A stretch of DNA of 64,000 nt from Cadophora sp. MPI-SDFR-AT-0126 (Eukaryota > Ascomycota > Leotiomycetes > Helotiales > Ploettnerulaceae): NCBI GenBank assembly GCA_020747065.1, contig JAGMVK010000010.1:992001-1056000 (forward strand), given 5' to 3'. The notes beneath the pieces were generated by a model. It was not told the DNA's origin. It ran no database searches and saw nothing but the letters and a program-made list of their open reading frames with translations. The position numbers and the translations under genes are program-made. This document shows, one piece after another, positions 11,435-22,455 of the stretch (positions within the stretch are counted from its first letter, which is position 1; each line of letters opens with the position of its first letter).

Positions 11435-14304
11435 ATGGCACCTGTACAGTCCAAGATGAACACCGAAAACTTCGACAATGTTGACTTATCTGGCAATGAG
11501 TCAGATGCCAGCTACGATATGGCCGAGGACGCTATTCCCATGAAATCTCCAAACACTGGATCAAGCACCGCCGCAGCAGCTTCCGAGGCTCTCAAGATCG
11601 ATGAGAAGGGCAAGGAAAAGGCAGTCAAGGCCGAGAGTTCGCGACAGCCTGCGGGACCCGCCAAAAATGCTGCGTGGACCAAGCAAGCTCAAATGGCTTC
11701 CGGAGACAGCGATGTTGGATCCGTCACCAGTGTCAGGTCTGGCCTCGATGGCGCAGAGATGGATCGTGACAATGAGGCTCAAGTAATCGGGGACGAGAAG
11801 GAGAAGGAAGTGGAGCACTTCTACGACATGTTTAAAGACCAAAAAGTCACCGAATGCCGGAGTCGGTTCCTCATGGAGGTAAATGCAGTTCTTCGTGTCC
11901 TGGATAGCAATCTCGGCGAAAAGCCAGTAGCTACTATCCCCCAGCACACAAGGGCAATAGCAGATATGTTTGGCGACAATGTTCTACAGCTACGACAGAC
12001 CATTCAGAATCTAGAAATTTCCCACGCCCAGGTCTCCTTCAATCTTTCTCAAAACCACGGCTCCATGAATTCTTACAGAATTGAATGGTGGAACGAAGTC
12101 CAATCCCGGCGGAAACTCGAGACGCTACACCTCCAAGCTGTACACACCGCTCAAGATGCAACTGTACGCCACGAACGCGAGAAAAGTGAGCTCACACGTG
12201 CATTCAGTAGCATCAAAGAAGCAAACACTCGTCTGGAGCAAATCATCGAGGACTACAAAGGTCAACTCAGGACTTTGCAGTCCAGATGCCGCGAAGCAGA
12301 AGTCGAAAAAAGCACATATGAACAAGAATTCGCCATCCTCCAAGCAGGCAAAGCTAGTATGAAGCGAGAAGCCGAAAGATACGGGTCCCAAATCGCGTCT
12401 TACAAGGTATCACTTCAAGCAGCAGAAATTGAGCAGCGGAGAGAAAGGTTCTCTAAAGAGGAATTTCAGAGGAGGCTGGAAAAGGAAGAATCAGTACGCA
12501 CGGCTCTCGAACATGACTTGAAGCGTGAAACAGCAGTACACAACAAGGCAATGAAGGCAGAGAAACGGAAGGCGAAGGCCCTGGCTGTGGAAATCGTACA
12601 ACTTGACAATATCCGCCAATCCCAAGCCCAGGAACTCGACAAGACCTACAACAGCCATCGTGAAACAGTTGAAGCTGTAAAGGCAGAACGACAGGCCAAA
12701 GAAACAGCTATTCTCGACAAGGAGAGGCTCGAGTGCGAGGTCCGTCTATTGCTCTGCACTGTCGAAGAGGTCAAGTCAGAGTACAGCACGATGCCCGAAG
12801 AAGAGCGGAAGGCGCGTGACGTGACCAGACTGGAGAACGAGAACCTCAGGAAGGAAATTGCGTCTCTCAAAGAGATGCTCCGCCGCAGAGAAATCCAACA
12901 CGCAGCAGCACATAAGCACGAATCAGACGCCAAGATAGCAGCACAGCGCGAAAACAACAAGCTACACAATGAGCTGATTCGAACCAAAAACGGCCAGGAG
13001 ACCATCCGAGGAGAATTGAAAGAGTATCAAATAGCTTGGAGAGGCGCAATGAACGAGCAAGAGACCGAAGGGGAGAATCACAAGAAGGTCGTCAAGGAGC
13101 TCGAAGAGAAACTCACACACTTCAACATGCAAATTGAGGGACTCCACAAGTTTATCAAAAGCATGGTCATCACCGACGGCAAGCGAGTCGAAACCATCGA
13201 GAAGCTCAAGAAAGAGCTCACCGAGGCCAACGATACCCTAGAGAAGCTCAAAACCTGCCTCAGGAGTCCCAACGGCGTAACAGAACGCCCTCTAGTTGCA
13301 ACACTCCTGGATCACAGAAAGGATGCCAAGGCTAAATTCGAAGACCTCGCCTCCAAACTCGCGAAATCTCAAAAGGAGTGCAGAAAATTGCGACCCTTTG
13401 GCAGGGAACTTCTTGCATCACTCAAAAAATGCTCCACTCTCGTCGACGAGAAACACGCCCTCGCAACCCGTGTCATCTTCCTCGAAGACGAACTCGCTTT
13501 GGCCGAGACTTTCCGCAAGACTGTCTACGACACCATCACATCCCTCCTCAACGAAGTGGACAACAATCCCGACTCCGGACGGATCATCGAGATCATGGAA
13601 CATATCCTTGAGATGGAGCATAGAGGCGAAGACGTTACCAACAGTGAGGCCTTAGAGCCGATGAGGACTTCATCCAGGCCCAGATCCAAAAGCTCAAGGA
13701 CCTCAATAACCAATACCACAACGGCTTGAGCGACCTCTTGGAAGGTTCGAGGGACAGAGACGATTCCCGCCCCATCTCAATTTTCAACCAGGAAACCAGA
13801 CAAGAACGTGCCGCCACCATCGCCCAACAACTTCTCAACCTCGAAAACACCATCCAGAACCTTACCACTAAACTCTCCACGCAAACCCTTACCCACAAGA
13901 CCACCCTCTCCACCCTCCAAAAACTGCAGCAAACCAACAAACAACTCACCGCCTCCCACGCGGCGGCACTCAATGAACTAAGAGAGCGCCGTGACCAGAT
14001 AGCTGAGTTTGAAACCCTGCAGCAGGAACGGGATTTGAAGGATGCCAAGACGACGGCCCAGCTGAACCAGCTTAAGACGGAGGTGAGGTGCTTGCTGAAT
14101 TTGCATGAGAGTGATAGGAAGGAGATCGAGAAGGCGGAAAGGCACATTCGCATGCTTCGGACAAGTTCTGGACACAGTCAAATAGAACATGTGGAGAATG
14201 TAGCGACAGGCACTGATTCTATTACTGCTGGTGTTGAAGATGTTGAAGAAGCTGAGGATGCTGGGTATGCCGGGGGTGCTGAAGAAGACGGAGAGGATGC
14301 ATAA
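11435..14304 (+). CDS. long coiled-coil protein of unknown function
   Basis: I do not recognise a named family. The frame from 11435 runs to a stop at 13729, while a second coiled-coil frame occupies 13678-14304. Splicing a 44-base intron (13634-13677, donor GTTACC, acceptor CCAG) joins them in phase into about 941 residues. The first 120 residues are acidic and disordered (NESDASYDMAEDAIP, EKGKEKAVKAE). From about residue 200 to 880 the protein is almost continuously charged heptad-like helix rich in E, K, Q and R. The C-terminus is acidic (VEDVEEAEDAGYAGGAEEDGEDA). The start at 11435 was chosen for its good context (GCCATGG) and because the disordered acidic segment begins there; in-frame ATGs exist upstream. 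A cytoskeletal or scaffold role is possible but is not shown by the sequence. Confidence 0.7.
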
Positions 14305-15184
14305 ACAGCTGCGAAGGAACTGTTCTCTCGCTTGCCACATCTCACTCGACCCATATCACGAATATTTTGTCTTTGGTTTTGTTCGTTTATCACTGTACGG
14401 CAAGAGCAGGACCAGAGGTCAGGTAATGAGGAGGAATAGACGACCTCGGGATAGAGTAAAGTTTACTTTTGCACGGAGTCTACCAGAGTGGTTGCGCGAT
14501 CCACAGCGTGCTATTTGTCTTGGTCGTGGTGCATACGTCGTATCCGGAAGTAATCTAGTCCGCGGTCATACGAATTGCCTGGAAGAATCGAGATGTGCTG
14601 CTTAGATGAGTTGTATAGTAGACTATAGTACTTGACGATAGTTTAGTTCCACGTTTAAAACCATCCACTATAAAATCTACCTTATCTAAGACATTCGAGT
14701 GCTTCTTGTAGCTTCCCTGAACCTCGTCCCCTCTTCTTGAACCAGCTGTCCCGCCGACATCACACACACCTAGTCACCAGCCCAACACGCAGCCTACCCC
14801 CGCACCAATCAGCTATTGTCCCCTGTCCCTCGAAGTGTCTCAAGTTCTCGAAGCCATGAGACAAACACAGATGTGTATAAACTGTTCATTTTGCGCGTGC
14901 AGCATACTAATATCTACAGCTAATCAATGCCGTGCGTTATTCCTATGAGTGTACTCCTGACTCCCATTATGGACCCAATATCTATTGAAGCCAACCATCA
15001 CTCTCAACTTTCTAGTAGCCACATGCACACAAACACCAGTCCATCTTCACAAGACCTTGACACCCATAGCGCCCATCTCAGAACACCAAATCGTAGAAAA
15101 ACTTGCCACCACACTACCAAGCTGCCATATCATCGAAGCCACACTCGCCTGAATAGGACTGTCCGTCCGACACAGAAGTTTTTT
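14305..15184. other. intergenic region between convergent genes
   Basis: About 880 bases lie between the coiled-coil gene stop and the ABC transporter stop. I see no gene or repeat in it. Confidence 0.5.
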
Positions 15185-17454
15185 CTACTTTCGGATGTAC
15201 ATCGCCAGCAGACCTAGCAGACGGTACCCAACGACAATTCCTAAGAGGATTCCGACCCACTGGCCTGTACGACCAGTCTTGTAGCCATACTCCTCTAGGA
15301 CTCCCACCCCAGAGATGCGGCACTCCGACGCCAGCTCGGTCTGGTACATGCAATGGCACCCATCGCCACAGGAATAAGTCCTGTCGGCAAACTCGTTGAC
15401 CATCATTCCTTGAAAAACGTAGCTCTGTATTGGGTCAGCCACTATGTATGATCAAAATTGTATCGAAGACCTACTTGATAATCGATATAATGGAAGACAT
15501 ATCTCCAGAACACATTTAAGATCTTAGGCGAGACCAAAAACCCTCCCACAGACATCCACAATCCATTGGCAAATGCTGTGACAGCCAATGCGATAACGAA
15601 TACTGGAGCCACGGTTGATACCAGAACCACAAGGGATTCAGCGGCAACGAGATCCAGGAACAACCACATCACCCAGGTGAAGAATGCTTCAGCTGTCGGT
15701 TGAAAGTTGGAGAGCCAGTAGGCAATGGTCGAGAAGAGTACCGCAATTAGGACTGCCACTGCGTCAGTACTGAAAACCACGATACTTTGGTAAAATAACA
15801 TACAAAGATATGGTAAGCCAATGAGGAAGTTTGACAGCATAAATGCTGATGGGCCATAGAGACCGTTGGCTCGTTCCTTGATGAATGTTAAACGATCTTC
15901 TAAATAGGAAGGGACATATGCGACCGCCATGAAAGACATAAAGGCGGAACCGAAGAACTTTAAAAAGTTAGCATGTAGCACTGGAGCATTTTACTAGACA
16001 TTGACTTACAATGGCATTAATGAAAGGCTGAATATCACTCTGCTTGGTTTCAAGCCGAAGCCAAACAGTTCCCATCATAATTGCCAGTCCGACATACATG
16101 GCGATACGAATGCCATAAGCGACGACATCTCGATAACTCTTGATGAATGAGCGGTGCACCAATGTCATCACAACAGTAAAGAAACTCCTGCTGAGTTGCT
16201 TTGTGTCTGTAGGAGGTTCGACAAGACTAGATGTGGCATGGATCTGAGCCTTGATGTCTCGTGCCTTGTGCGATCTGGTCCAACCAAGTTGCATCCCGTG
16301 GAGTCTTTGCTTGGCAGCCTCTTGGTTGCTTGCAAAGTCGATATTCATCAAGTCGAGAATGAATTCAGCTGGGTTGGTGTGGTATGGCATAGGAAAATCG
16401 AGAGATTGAAAGTGCGATTCGACTCCTTCGACAGTACCGAAGTAGAATGGCTTTCCACCAGAGAGTAGGAGAAGTTTGTCAAACATCTGGAATGTTGATG
16501 TGGATGGCTGATGGATGCTTGCAATGACGATCAGCTAGCTAGTGTTAGCCTTGAATTCCTAAGCACTATCACTCGACTGAACTGACATTATTACGTTTGG
16601 CCACATCTTTGATGTATTGAATGACCTCGTAACTGGCTGCTGAGTCTAGACCGCTCGTAGGCTCGTCAAGGAACATGATCTTCGGAGCGGTAATAAGCTG
16701 CGCGGCAACACTAAGGCGTCTCTTTTGACCGCCACTGATTCCCTTTCGAATCGGAGTTCCAATGAGTGTGTGTTGCTGGTGTCTTAATCCAAAGGAATCG
16801 AGAAGGGCGTCTATTCGCCTGATGCGATCCATCTTGGAAATTGTACTACAGATATGTCAGCCAGAGACCCGAATCCATGGACAGGGTTCCCACTTCTTGT
16901 GTGCGAGACGAGCTGCAAAATGCAAGGTTTCTCTGACGGTCAAGGATCCGATCAGGGCATCTTCTTGTTCAACATAGCATGTCATTCTTCTGAATGCCCG
17001 ACTCGATGGGTTGCTTCCGTTGATCAAGGTGACCCCTTCAACGCGAGCTCCAGCAGCTGCATCTCGATGAGCCAAAACATTGAGGAGTGTAGTTTTTCCG
17101 CATCCACTCGGTCCCATCAAAGCACATATTTCTCCTTCCGAATAATCAGCATGGATAACGATCAATACGTACAAGTGATCCATTACCTGCTTTGACGATT
17201 CCTTCAACCCCATCTAGGATTGCCTTTGGTTCTCCAGTCTTGTTGTCCTTCACCGTGACAGTCACATCTTGCCAGATGAAGTTCCGGACAGTAGTGTTCA
17301 GTAGATGAGCATCATCGCCGGCCTTCTGCTCGATATCAACATTGTACTGATCGTGTAGGACGCCGCCGTTGTAGAGGCTCTGCATCTCGAGTCCTGGGCC
17401 GACGGCAGATTTCCGTGTTTCGGCTTGATGCTGCTGCATCGTGGTGGCCTGCAT
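15185..17454 (-). CDS. ABCG (White-type) half-size ABC transporter, 7 exons
   Basis: Exons 17454-17187, 17134-16894, 16845-16587, 16534-16010, 15957-15804, 15758-15475 and 15424-15185 are all phase-consistent and encode 656 residues. The order is nucleotide-binding domain first, membrane domain second, as in ABCG half-transporters. Walker A is GPSGCGKTT (about 98-106). The signature is ISGGQKRR (about 206), Walker B is [18 protein letters not shown], and the H-loop is IASIHQPST. The membrane half contains [23 protein letters not shown] and [12 protein letters not shown], and a luminal/extracellular [11 protein letters not shown] block. A cysteine-rich loop ([12 protein letters not shown]) precedes the last helix. 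The protein must dimerize to pump lipids or other hydrophobic substrates; the cargo is unknown. Intron 2 is 48 bases. Confidence 0.93.
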
Positions 17455-19021
17455 ATGCGGTGTAGACGTGGGGAAATCGTGATTGTGAAACTGAGGATGA
17501 GATCAACGAGAACGGCGAAAGGAAGAGGATGAGAACGGCGATGAGCACAATCGACGGGGGAAGTGTTTGAAGAGTACGGAGGAGAGTTGGGTTACAGAGT
17601 GACGAGAGGTAACCTCGCCTTATGACCAAACCACAGTATGAAACTCGAATATTGGTGGAAGGAACATTCTTACAACCCGATCGGTCCATTGTGCCTTCTT
17701 AAAGATTTCTTGTGCTCAGACAGGTGAAATAGACTAGACAAAGATTTGGGCTGGGCAGGGCTGGGCTGAGCAGAAGACACCCCGCAAGTGACTGGAGGCT
17801 GAGAGCCCGAGATATTCGCATCCTTAAGTCCTCATCTGATCCCCGGACATGAATTGAGCCTATGATGGCAGAGATGAAGAGGCCGCTTACCCACAGACAA
17901 TGCAGCCTTGCCGCGGAATGCACTAGATCGTGCCTGCAGGTCTTGGTCCCCGATACAGTATTGAATGGTTATTGAAGGGCAGATGATAACAGGGGGAAAG
18001 GGATGGGGTAGAAACCAAGACCCCTCCAGGCAAGGAAGGGGAAAGTCGCACAACAACCAGTAACAGATTAAGCGAGACATGAGGTCGCCGACGTAGGTCC
18101 CTTCGCCGCTGGGCTGCTTATGTGAAAATGAAAGGGGGACCCCGAAGGCCGTACGTATGTCTTGTATGATCCCGTTCATCACAGGGAAGTCAGCCGTAGA
18201 ATTGTAGCTCATCTCATCTCATATGGCTAATGGTGGAGAGCTGAACAAGATACTTGTACGGGCAGCCCGAAATTATAGTTTGTACTTGAGTGGCACTCCA
18301 GTCAGGCGGACTTGATGAGGGCCAACTCACATAGCTCAGCCAGCCGCTTCGAAGAACAATGGACGAGGAATATACGCAATGTTTAGTTTGCTTGTCAATG
18401 CTTCTCATCTGGTCAACTTGTAGTGCTTGCGCAAGAGGAAAATGTATATTCTCGATCTCACGATGGAAGAAAAGAAGCCCCGAAAAGTTGCCCGAAGTGT
18501 GATGTGGATATCTGATCCCGAGACTGCGGATCTAGTGATCGCATGGGTTTGTACTCCATGCTACGATAGAATGAATGGGTGGGCGTTCGATATGTGACAC
18601 AAAATCCCAATAGTTCGGTTGAGGTATTTGGGGGAAGAGTCGGCGATGTTGCACAAGCCATCAGACTAGGAGGCCGGGCTGGACTGGCTGACTGAATCAC
18701 CGGCAAAACCGCGGCTCATGAGTGCAGTGCTCCCTCCACTCCTTCTGCTCCTTATCGTTATCGGGTTGATGTGTTGTGATGGTCTGTACAGTACCTAATC
18801 TTGACATCAACTCCAACCACATCTTATCCCATCTATGATCTAGTACATCTGGTCCTAAGTAGGACTTCTCATAGTCGAGAAGTCGGAAACAAGGTCATAT
18901 TGAACAGGGAGTATCGACTTTGTTTCTATCATTCTCTCTGCGCCATCAAATTATTCTCCTGGAGGTCCCGTCTTTGGCTCTCAATCCTCTCCTCCCAACT
19001 TACCACTAACACAACAGCATA
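17455..19021. other. intergenic region, divergent promoter of ABCG and SDR genes
   Basis: About 1.57 kb lie between two divergent start codons. No open frame with recognisable features was found. The region contains no obvious repeat. It presumably holds both promoters. Confidence 0.5.
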
Positions 19022-19960
19022 ATGGATCTCTCCCTCAATATCGAAGACACGCACGTCTTAATCACTGGAGGCTCAGGATTCATCGGCTCGTCAACCGTAA
19101 CAGCACTCCTCGCCGCCGGCGCAAAAGTAACGAATCTCGACCTCTGCCCCTCCCACGATCCCTCACACGATCCCTCACACTCCAAGTACCAATTCCTATC
19201 TTGCGACATCTCCTCCGAAACAGCACTCAACACATCCTTTTCTCTCGCATCAGAGAAATTTGGCCCAGTAGCCTGCTGCATCGCACTCGCATCTCTTGAC
19301 TTCTCAGTCCTGCCCCACCATGAATCGCTCGCCGATATGGACGTCGAGCAGTGGAGACGCACGCATAAGATAAATGTCGAGGGGACCTTCTTGACTGCAA
19401 GGACGTGGTTGAGGCAATTGAGAGAACATGCGAAAATTGATACGGAGAGGAGATTGAGGAATGTTGGGTTGGTGATTGTGGGGAGCGAGAGTGGGACGTT
19501 TGGGGAGAGGGGGAATGCAGATTATGCTGCGGGGAAGAGCGCTGTGCAAGGGGGACTGGTTAAGAGTCTGATGGGAGATGTTAACAGAATTTGGCCGGGT
19601 GCTAGGTAGGTTTTGAAAGTTGGATGCAATGGGATTGTGGTAGAAGTGGCTGATGATTCGAAGAGTCAATGCTGTTGCTCCAGGCCCAGTAGACACCCCG
19701 CAGTTCAAGAAAGAATGTGCGGAGAACCCAAATCAGCTTTGGCTTGATGCGCAAGCGACGTATGTGACTGCTTTCCGAGACTTGCCAATATGCTAATGCT
19801 CTATAGAACTGCCTTGAAGAAGCCAGTACCGCCAGAGAGTATAGCGAAGAGTATCCTGTTCCTAGCAAGCGAGAACTGGAGTGGAAACATCACTGGGCAA
19901 ATCCTGAATGTTGATTCTGGAAAGCAAGGCAAAGTGATGAATATGAAAGAGGAGTGCTGA
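19022..19960 (+). CDS. short-chain dehydrogenase/reductase (3 exons)
   Basis: Exons 19022-19605, 19664-19759 and 19807-19960 give 277 residues. The cofactor site is ITGGSGFIGSS (about residues 14-24). The active-site region is LVIVGSESGTFGE with Ser, followed by DYAAGKSAVQGG providing the YxxxK pair. After the first intron comes VNAVAPGPVDTPQF, a block conserved in classical SDRs. The end NWSGNITGQILNVDSGKQG resembles the usual C-terminal GQxLxVDGG. A small in-frame duplication (SHDPSHDPSH) lies around residue 45. Substrate unknown. It converges with the HeLo-pseudokinase gene. Confidence 0.9.
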
Positions 19961-20439
19961 GAATAGCCGGAACAATATAGATAAATTCGATTATCGAAGT
20001 CTCATTTGGACATTTGAATGTGTTCTGGGTGGGAGATGTCCAGCCACTCCAGCTTGAAAGTCGAATATTGTCAATTCTCAATATCCCACAACATTTCAGT
20101 CCCTCTCTCTCCAGTGCTATACCACAGCGTCCTTTCTTTCAAAGTATAACGGCGGGGCGAATCCTTAACTTAATCGAAATAGTTGCTATTGCTTGCGGAT
20201 TCTTTTCAGTAACTTTGTACTGTTCGTAGTAGTTCGATCGGGTAGTGTACTATCCCTACGACCGATCTTTGAATATCAAGTTGCCCAATATAGAGTTGTG
20301 AGATCCGATTGCAGAGATTCCAGGTTTCCCGCCTGTACAAATGGTGATTTGGGTGACCCATGTACAGGATGGATCCAGCGCCCAGACTATATATTTCGAA
20401 GTTCTCCATTGGTCCGTATCACGCTCGAACCTCTCTGAA
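19961..20439. other. intergenic region between convergent genes
   Basis: About 480 bases lie between two stop codons. No feature is visible apart from probable 3' untranslated sequence. Confidence 0.5.
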
Positions 20440-22455
20440 TCACACCCTCACATCTCCAAGCCTCTTCACAACATCCTCATAGAATCTCAAACTCACCCTA
20501 CCCGCCCCCACATCACCCAACTCATCCACTCCCTCCTCCAACCCCAATTCCTCACCCCCCTTAACACAAACCCTCACCGCGCCCTCATACAATTCCCCCA
20601 TAGCTCCCCCGACACCATCCATCCTCTCCTCCTCAAGCAACATCTCCCTCACCCTCCCCATAACCCTCGAACCGCTCTTTTCAATACCCAAAACCTTATC
20701 TACCGTCCTCCAATGCGCAAGCTCAACAAGCACCACGCCCAGACTATAAATATCGAAACTCTTCCTGAAGCTTTCGCGCGGTCCGAACCCTTGCCCTTGG
20801 GTGTGCGGATGCCGGTACATGTTATATGCGCCGTTATCGCCAGGAATCTCAGTCATTTCGTCTGCGCGCGCAGGACGCGCGAAGTCGAAGCCGGAGAGGT
20901 AGGGTTTACCATAATCGATAAATAAACTCTTCTTCCCATTCACCATTTTGTTAGAGGGGAAGAACACGATATTGTGCGAGCGCAGACCTTTATGTAGCCA
21001 ATTCACGCTGTGAAGGTATAACAGACAGTTCGCTATCGCGTGAGCTACCTTGATACGTTCTGTTACCCGTGGCTTTGGGCGGGAAGAGAGGAGCTCGAAG
21101 AGAGAGATGGGCACTGTGTCTGGGGAGACACCTTCATCGTGTGGCTTCTCGAAGACGAATCCGATGCGTGTGTCGATGCCGTCTTCTTCTTCGCTATCGT
21201 CGCCCTCGTTGCTGGGTCGTCTCGCGTTGTCGAAATAGCCGAGACAATGGGGGACTCGGAAGGCTTCCGGCTTTGGAGTATGATGAAGCAAGGAGGCGAG
21301 TTTGGAGACACGGTCGATTATTAAGGGTGGCGGGGAGAGCGAGCCAGGTTTCTGGTAGTCGTATTCTTTCCACTCGATCCAGACCTTCTGGCTGTATCCG
21401 TCGAGGCTATATGTTGCTTCACAGCGGATGGCGGTGACATCTTCGCCCGCAGGTTGAGGATCGAGTGTAATACATGATCTGTCGATCTTGGTATTTGCCT
21501 TCTCGGTTTCCGGCTGGCCGAGTTGCAAGACCATTGCTGTGGCTTCATTCCATGGTGCTGGGCCTTCGGTGTCGAGGGACTCGTTGAAGGCCTTGAATTT
21601 GGCGAGTTGAGCGAGGAGACGGAGACCGGCGGCGTCACTGGCAGGTGCGTATTGAGGAATTGCTGGGGCCGGGTAGGTACGAGTTTGCATCTTGATGTCT
21701 AAGGCTTGTACGAGACGATGTAGACTTGCAAGATCTTTGTGCAGTTGAAGGACGCCTCTATTGGTGTCTTGTGTTGTCCTGTGGATCTCGGTCTGTAGCC
21801 GAGCATCAAGGATATCGGTCATGTTATTGTTTAGAGTCGAGAAGCGCTGAAGCAGATCCTCGAAAGCTTCCTTATCAAACGCTGCCCATCGCAGCCTTCT
21901 TTTCCCCTCGCCTAGACCGTCTTTCGTTCCTGTAGTGATGGCCTTCATAGCCCTCATGATATACTTCCTGCGCCCTTCCGAAAGCGGAACGTGGGCATTC
22001 GAAGCATCCTTGGCCGGATCCTTGGATAATTCCTCATCGGAGTCTGTCGATTGCGGTACTGTTACAAGTCTATCATTTTTCTTTTGAGCCTTCTCGAATT
22101 CTTTGAATAAACACTGGATCTGGACGAGAAGATCTAGTATTGTGGTTCGATGGATAACGAAGGTATTTGATTGTCGCACTTTGGTGTCATCCAAATTTTG
22201 GAGATCTAGAAGGCCAGATGTCTCGCTCCATGCAAACAAACGTTGCTGTTCCATGCGTAGTCTAAGATTCAGGTACTTGCAGTCTTCTGGAAGATCTTTG
22301 GCTGTGATGATGAACTGAATGCCTGTTTTGCTTTTGTCAGAGTGGACCGTACCAAAGACAGGGGGTATATGCTTACCTTGAATACAGCCCTTGAAGACTT
22401 GTCCAGCCAGCCCCGCAACACTCAATGCAATACCTACAGCGCTTATGGGATCCAT
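20440..22455 (-). CDS. HeLo-like N-terminal domain protein with C-terminal pseudokinase
   Basis: Exons 22455-22377 and 22322-20440 join as CIQG/IQF and give 653 residues. The first methionine (MDPISAVGIALSVAGLAGQVFKG) is typical of fungal HeLo/HeLo-like (prion-inhibition-and-propagation) domains. The helical domain continues with CKYLNLRLRMEQQRLFAWSETSG. A linker (about 200-330) follows. The C-terminal half is protein-kinase-like: a beta3-type lysine is possible in VWIEWKEY, the HRD motif is degenerate (HKGLRSHN, about residue 468), and DFG reads DFA (SGFDFARP). The later region FDIYSLGVVLVELAHW corresponds to the F-helix. The catalytic Asp of HRD is missing, so it is probably an inactive kinase. 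HeLo domains can form membrane-disrupting assemblies in heterokaryon-incompatibility proteins; a cell-death role here is inference. It is divergent from the Zn2Cys6 gene. Confidence 0.85.
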   Translation of the reverse strand: MDPISAVGIALSVAGLAGQVFKGCIQGKHIPPVFGTVHSDKSKTGIQFIITAKDLPEDCKYLNLRLRMEQQRLFAWSETSGLLDLQNLDDTKVRQSNTFVIHRTTILDLLVQIQCLFKEFEKAQKKNDRLVTVPQSTDSDEELSKDPAKDASNAHVPLSEGRRKYIMRAMKAITTGTKDGLGEGKRRLRWAAFDKEAFEDLLQRFSTLNNNMTDILDARLQTEIHRTTQDTNRGVLQLHKDLASLHRLVQALDIKMQTRTYPAPAIPQYAPASDAAGLRLLAQLAKFKAFNESLDTEGPAPWNEATAMVLQLGQPETEKANTKIDRSCITLDPQPAGEDVTAIRCEATYSLDGYSQKVWIEWKEYDYQKPGSLSPPPLIIDRVSKLASLLHHTPKPEAFRVPHCLGYFDNARRPSNEGDDSEEEDGIDTRIGFVFEKPHDEGVSPDTVPISLFELLSSRPKPRVTERIKVAHAIANCLLYLHSVNWLHKGLRSHNIVFFPSNKMVNGKKSLFIDYGKPYLSGFDFARPARADEMTEIPGDNGAYNMYRHPHTQGQGFGPRESFRKSFDIYSLGVVLVELAHWRTVDKVLGIEKSGSRVMGRVREMLLEEERMDGVGGAMGELYEGAVRVCVKGGEELGLEEGVDELGDVGAGRVSLRFYEDVVKRLGDVRV

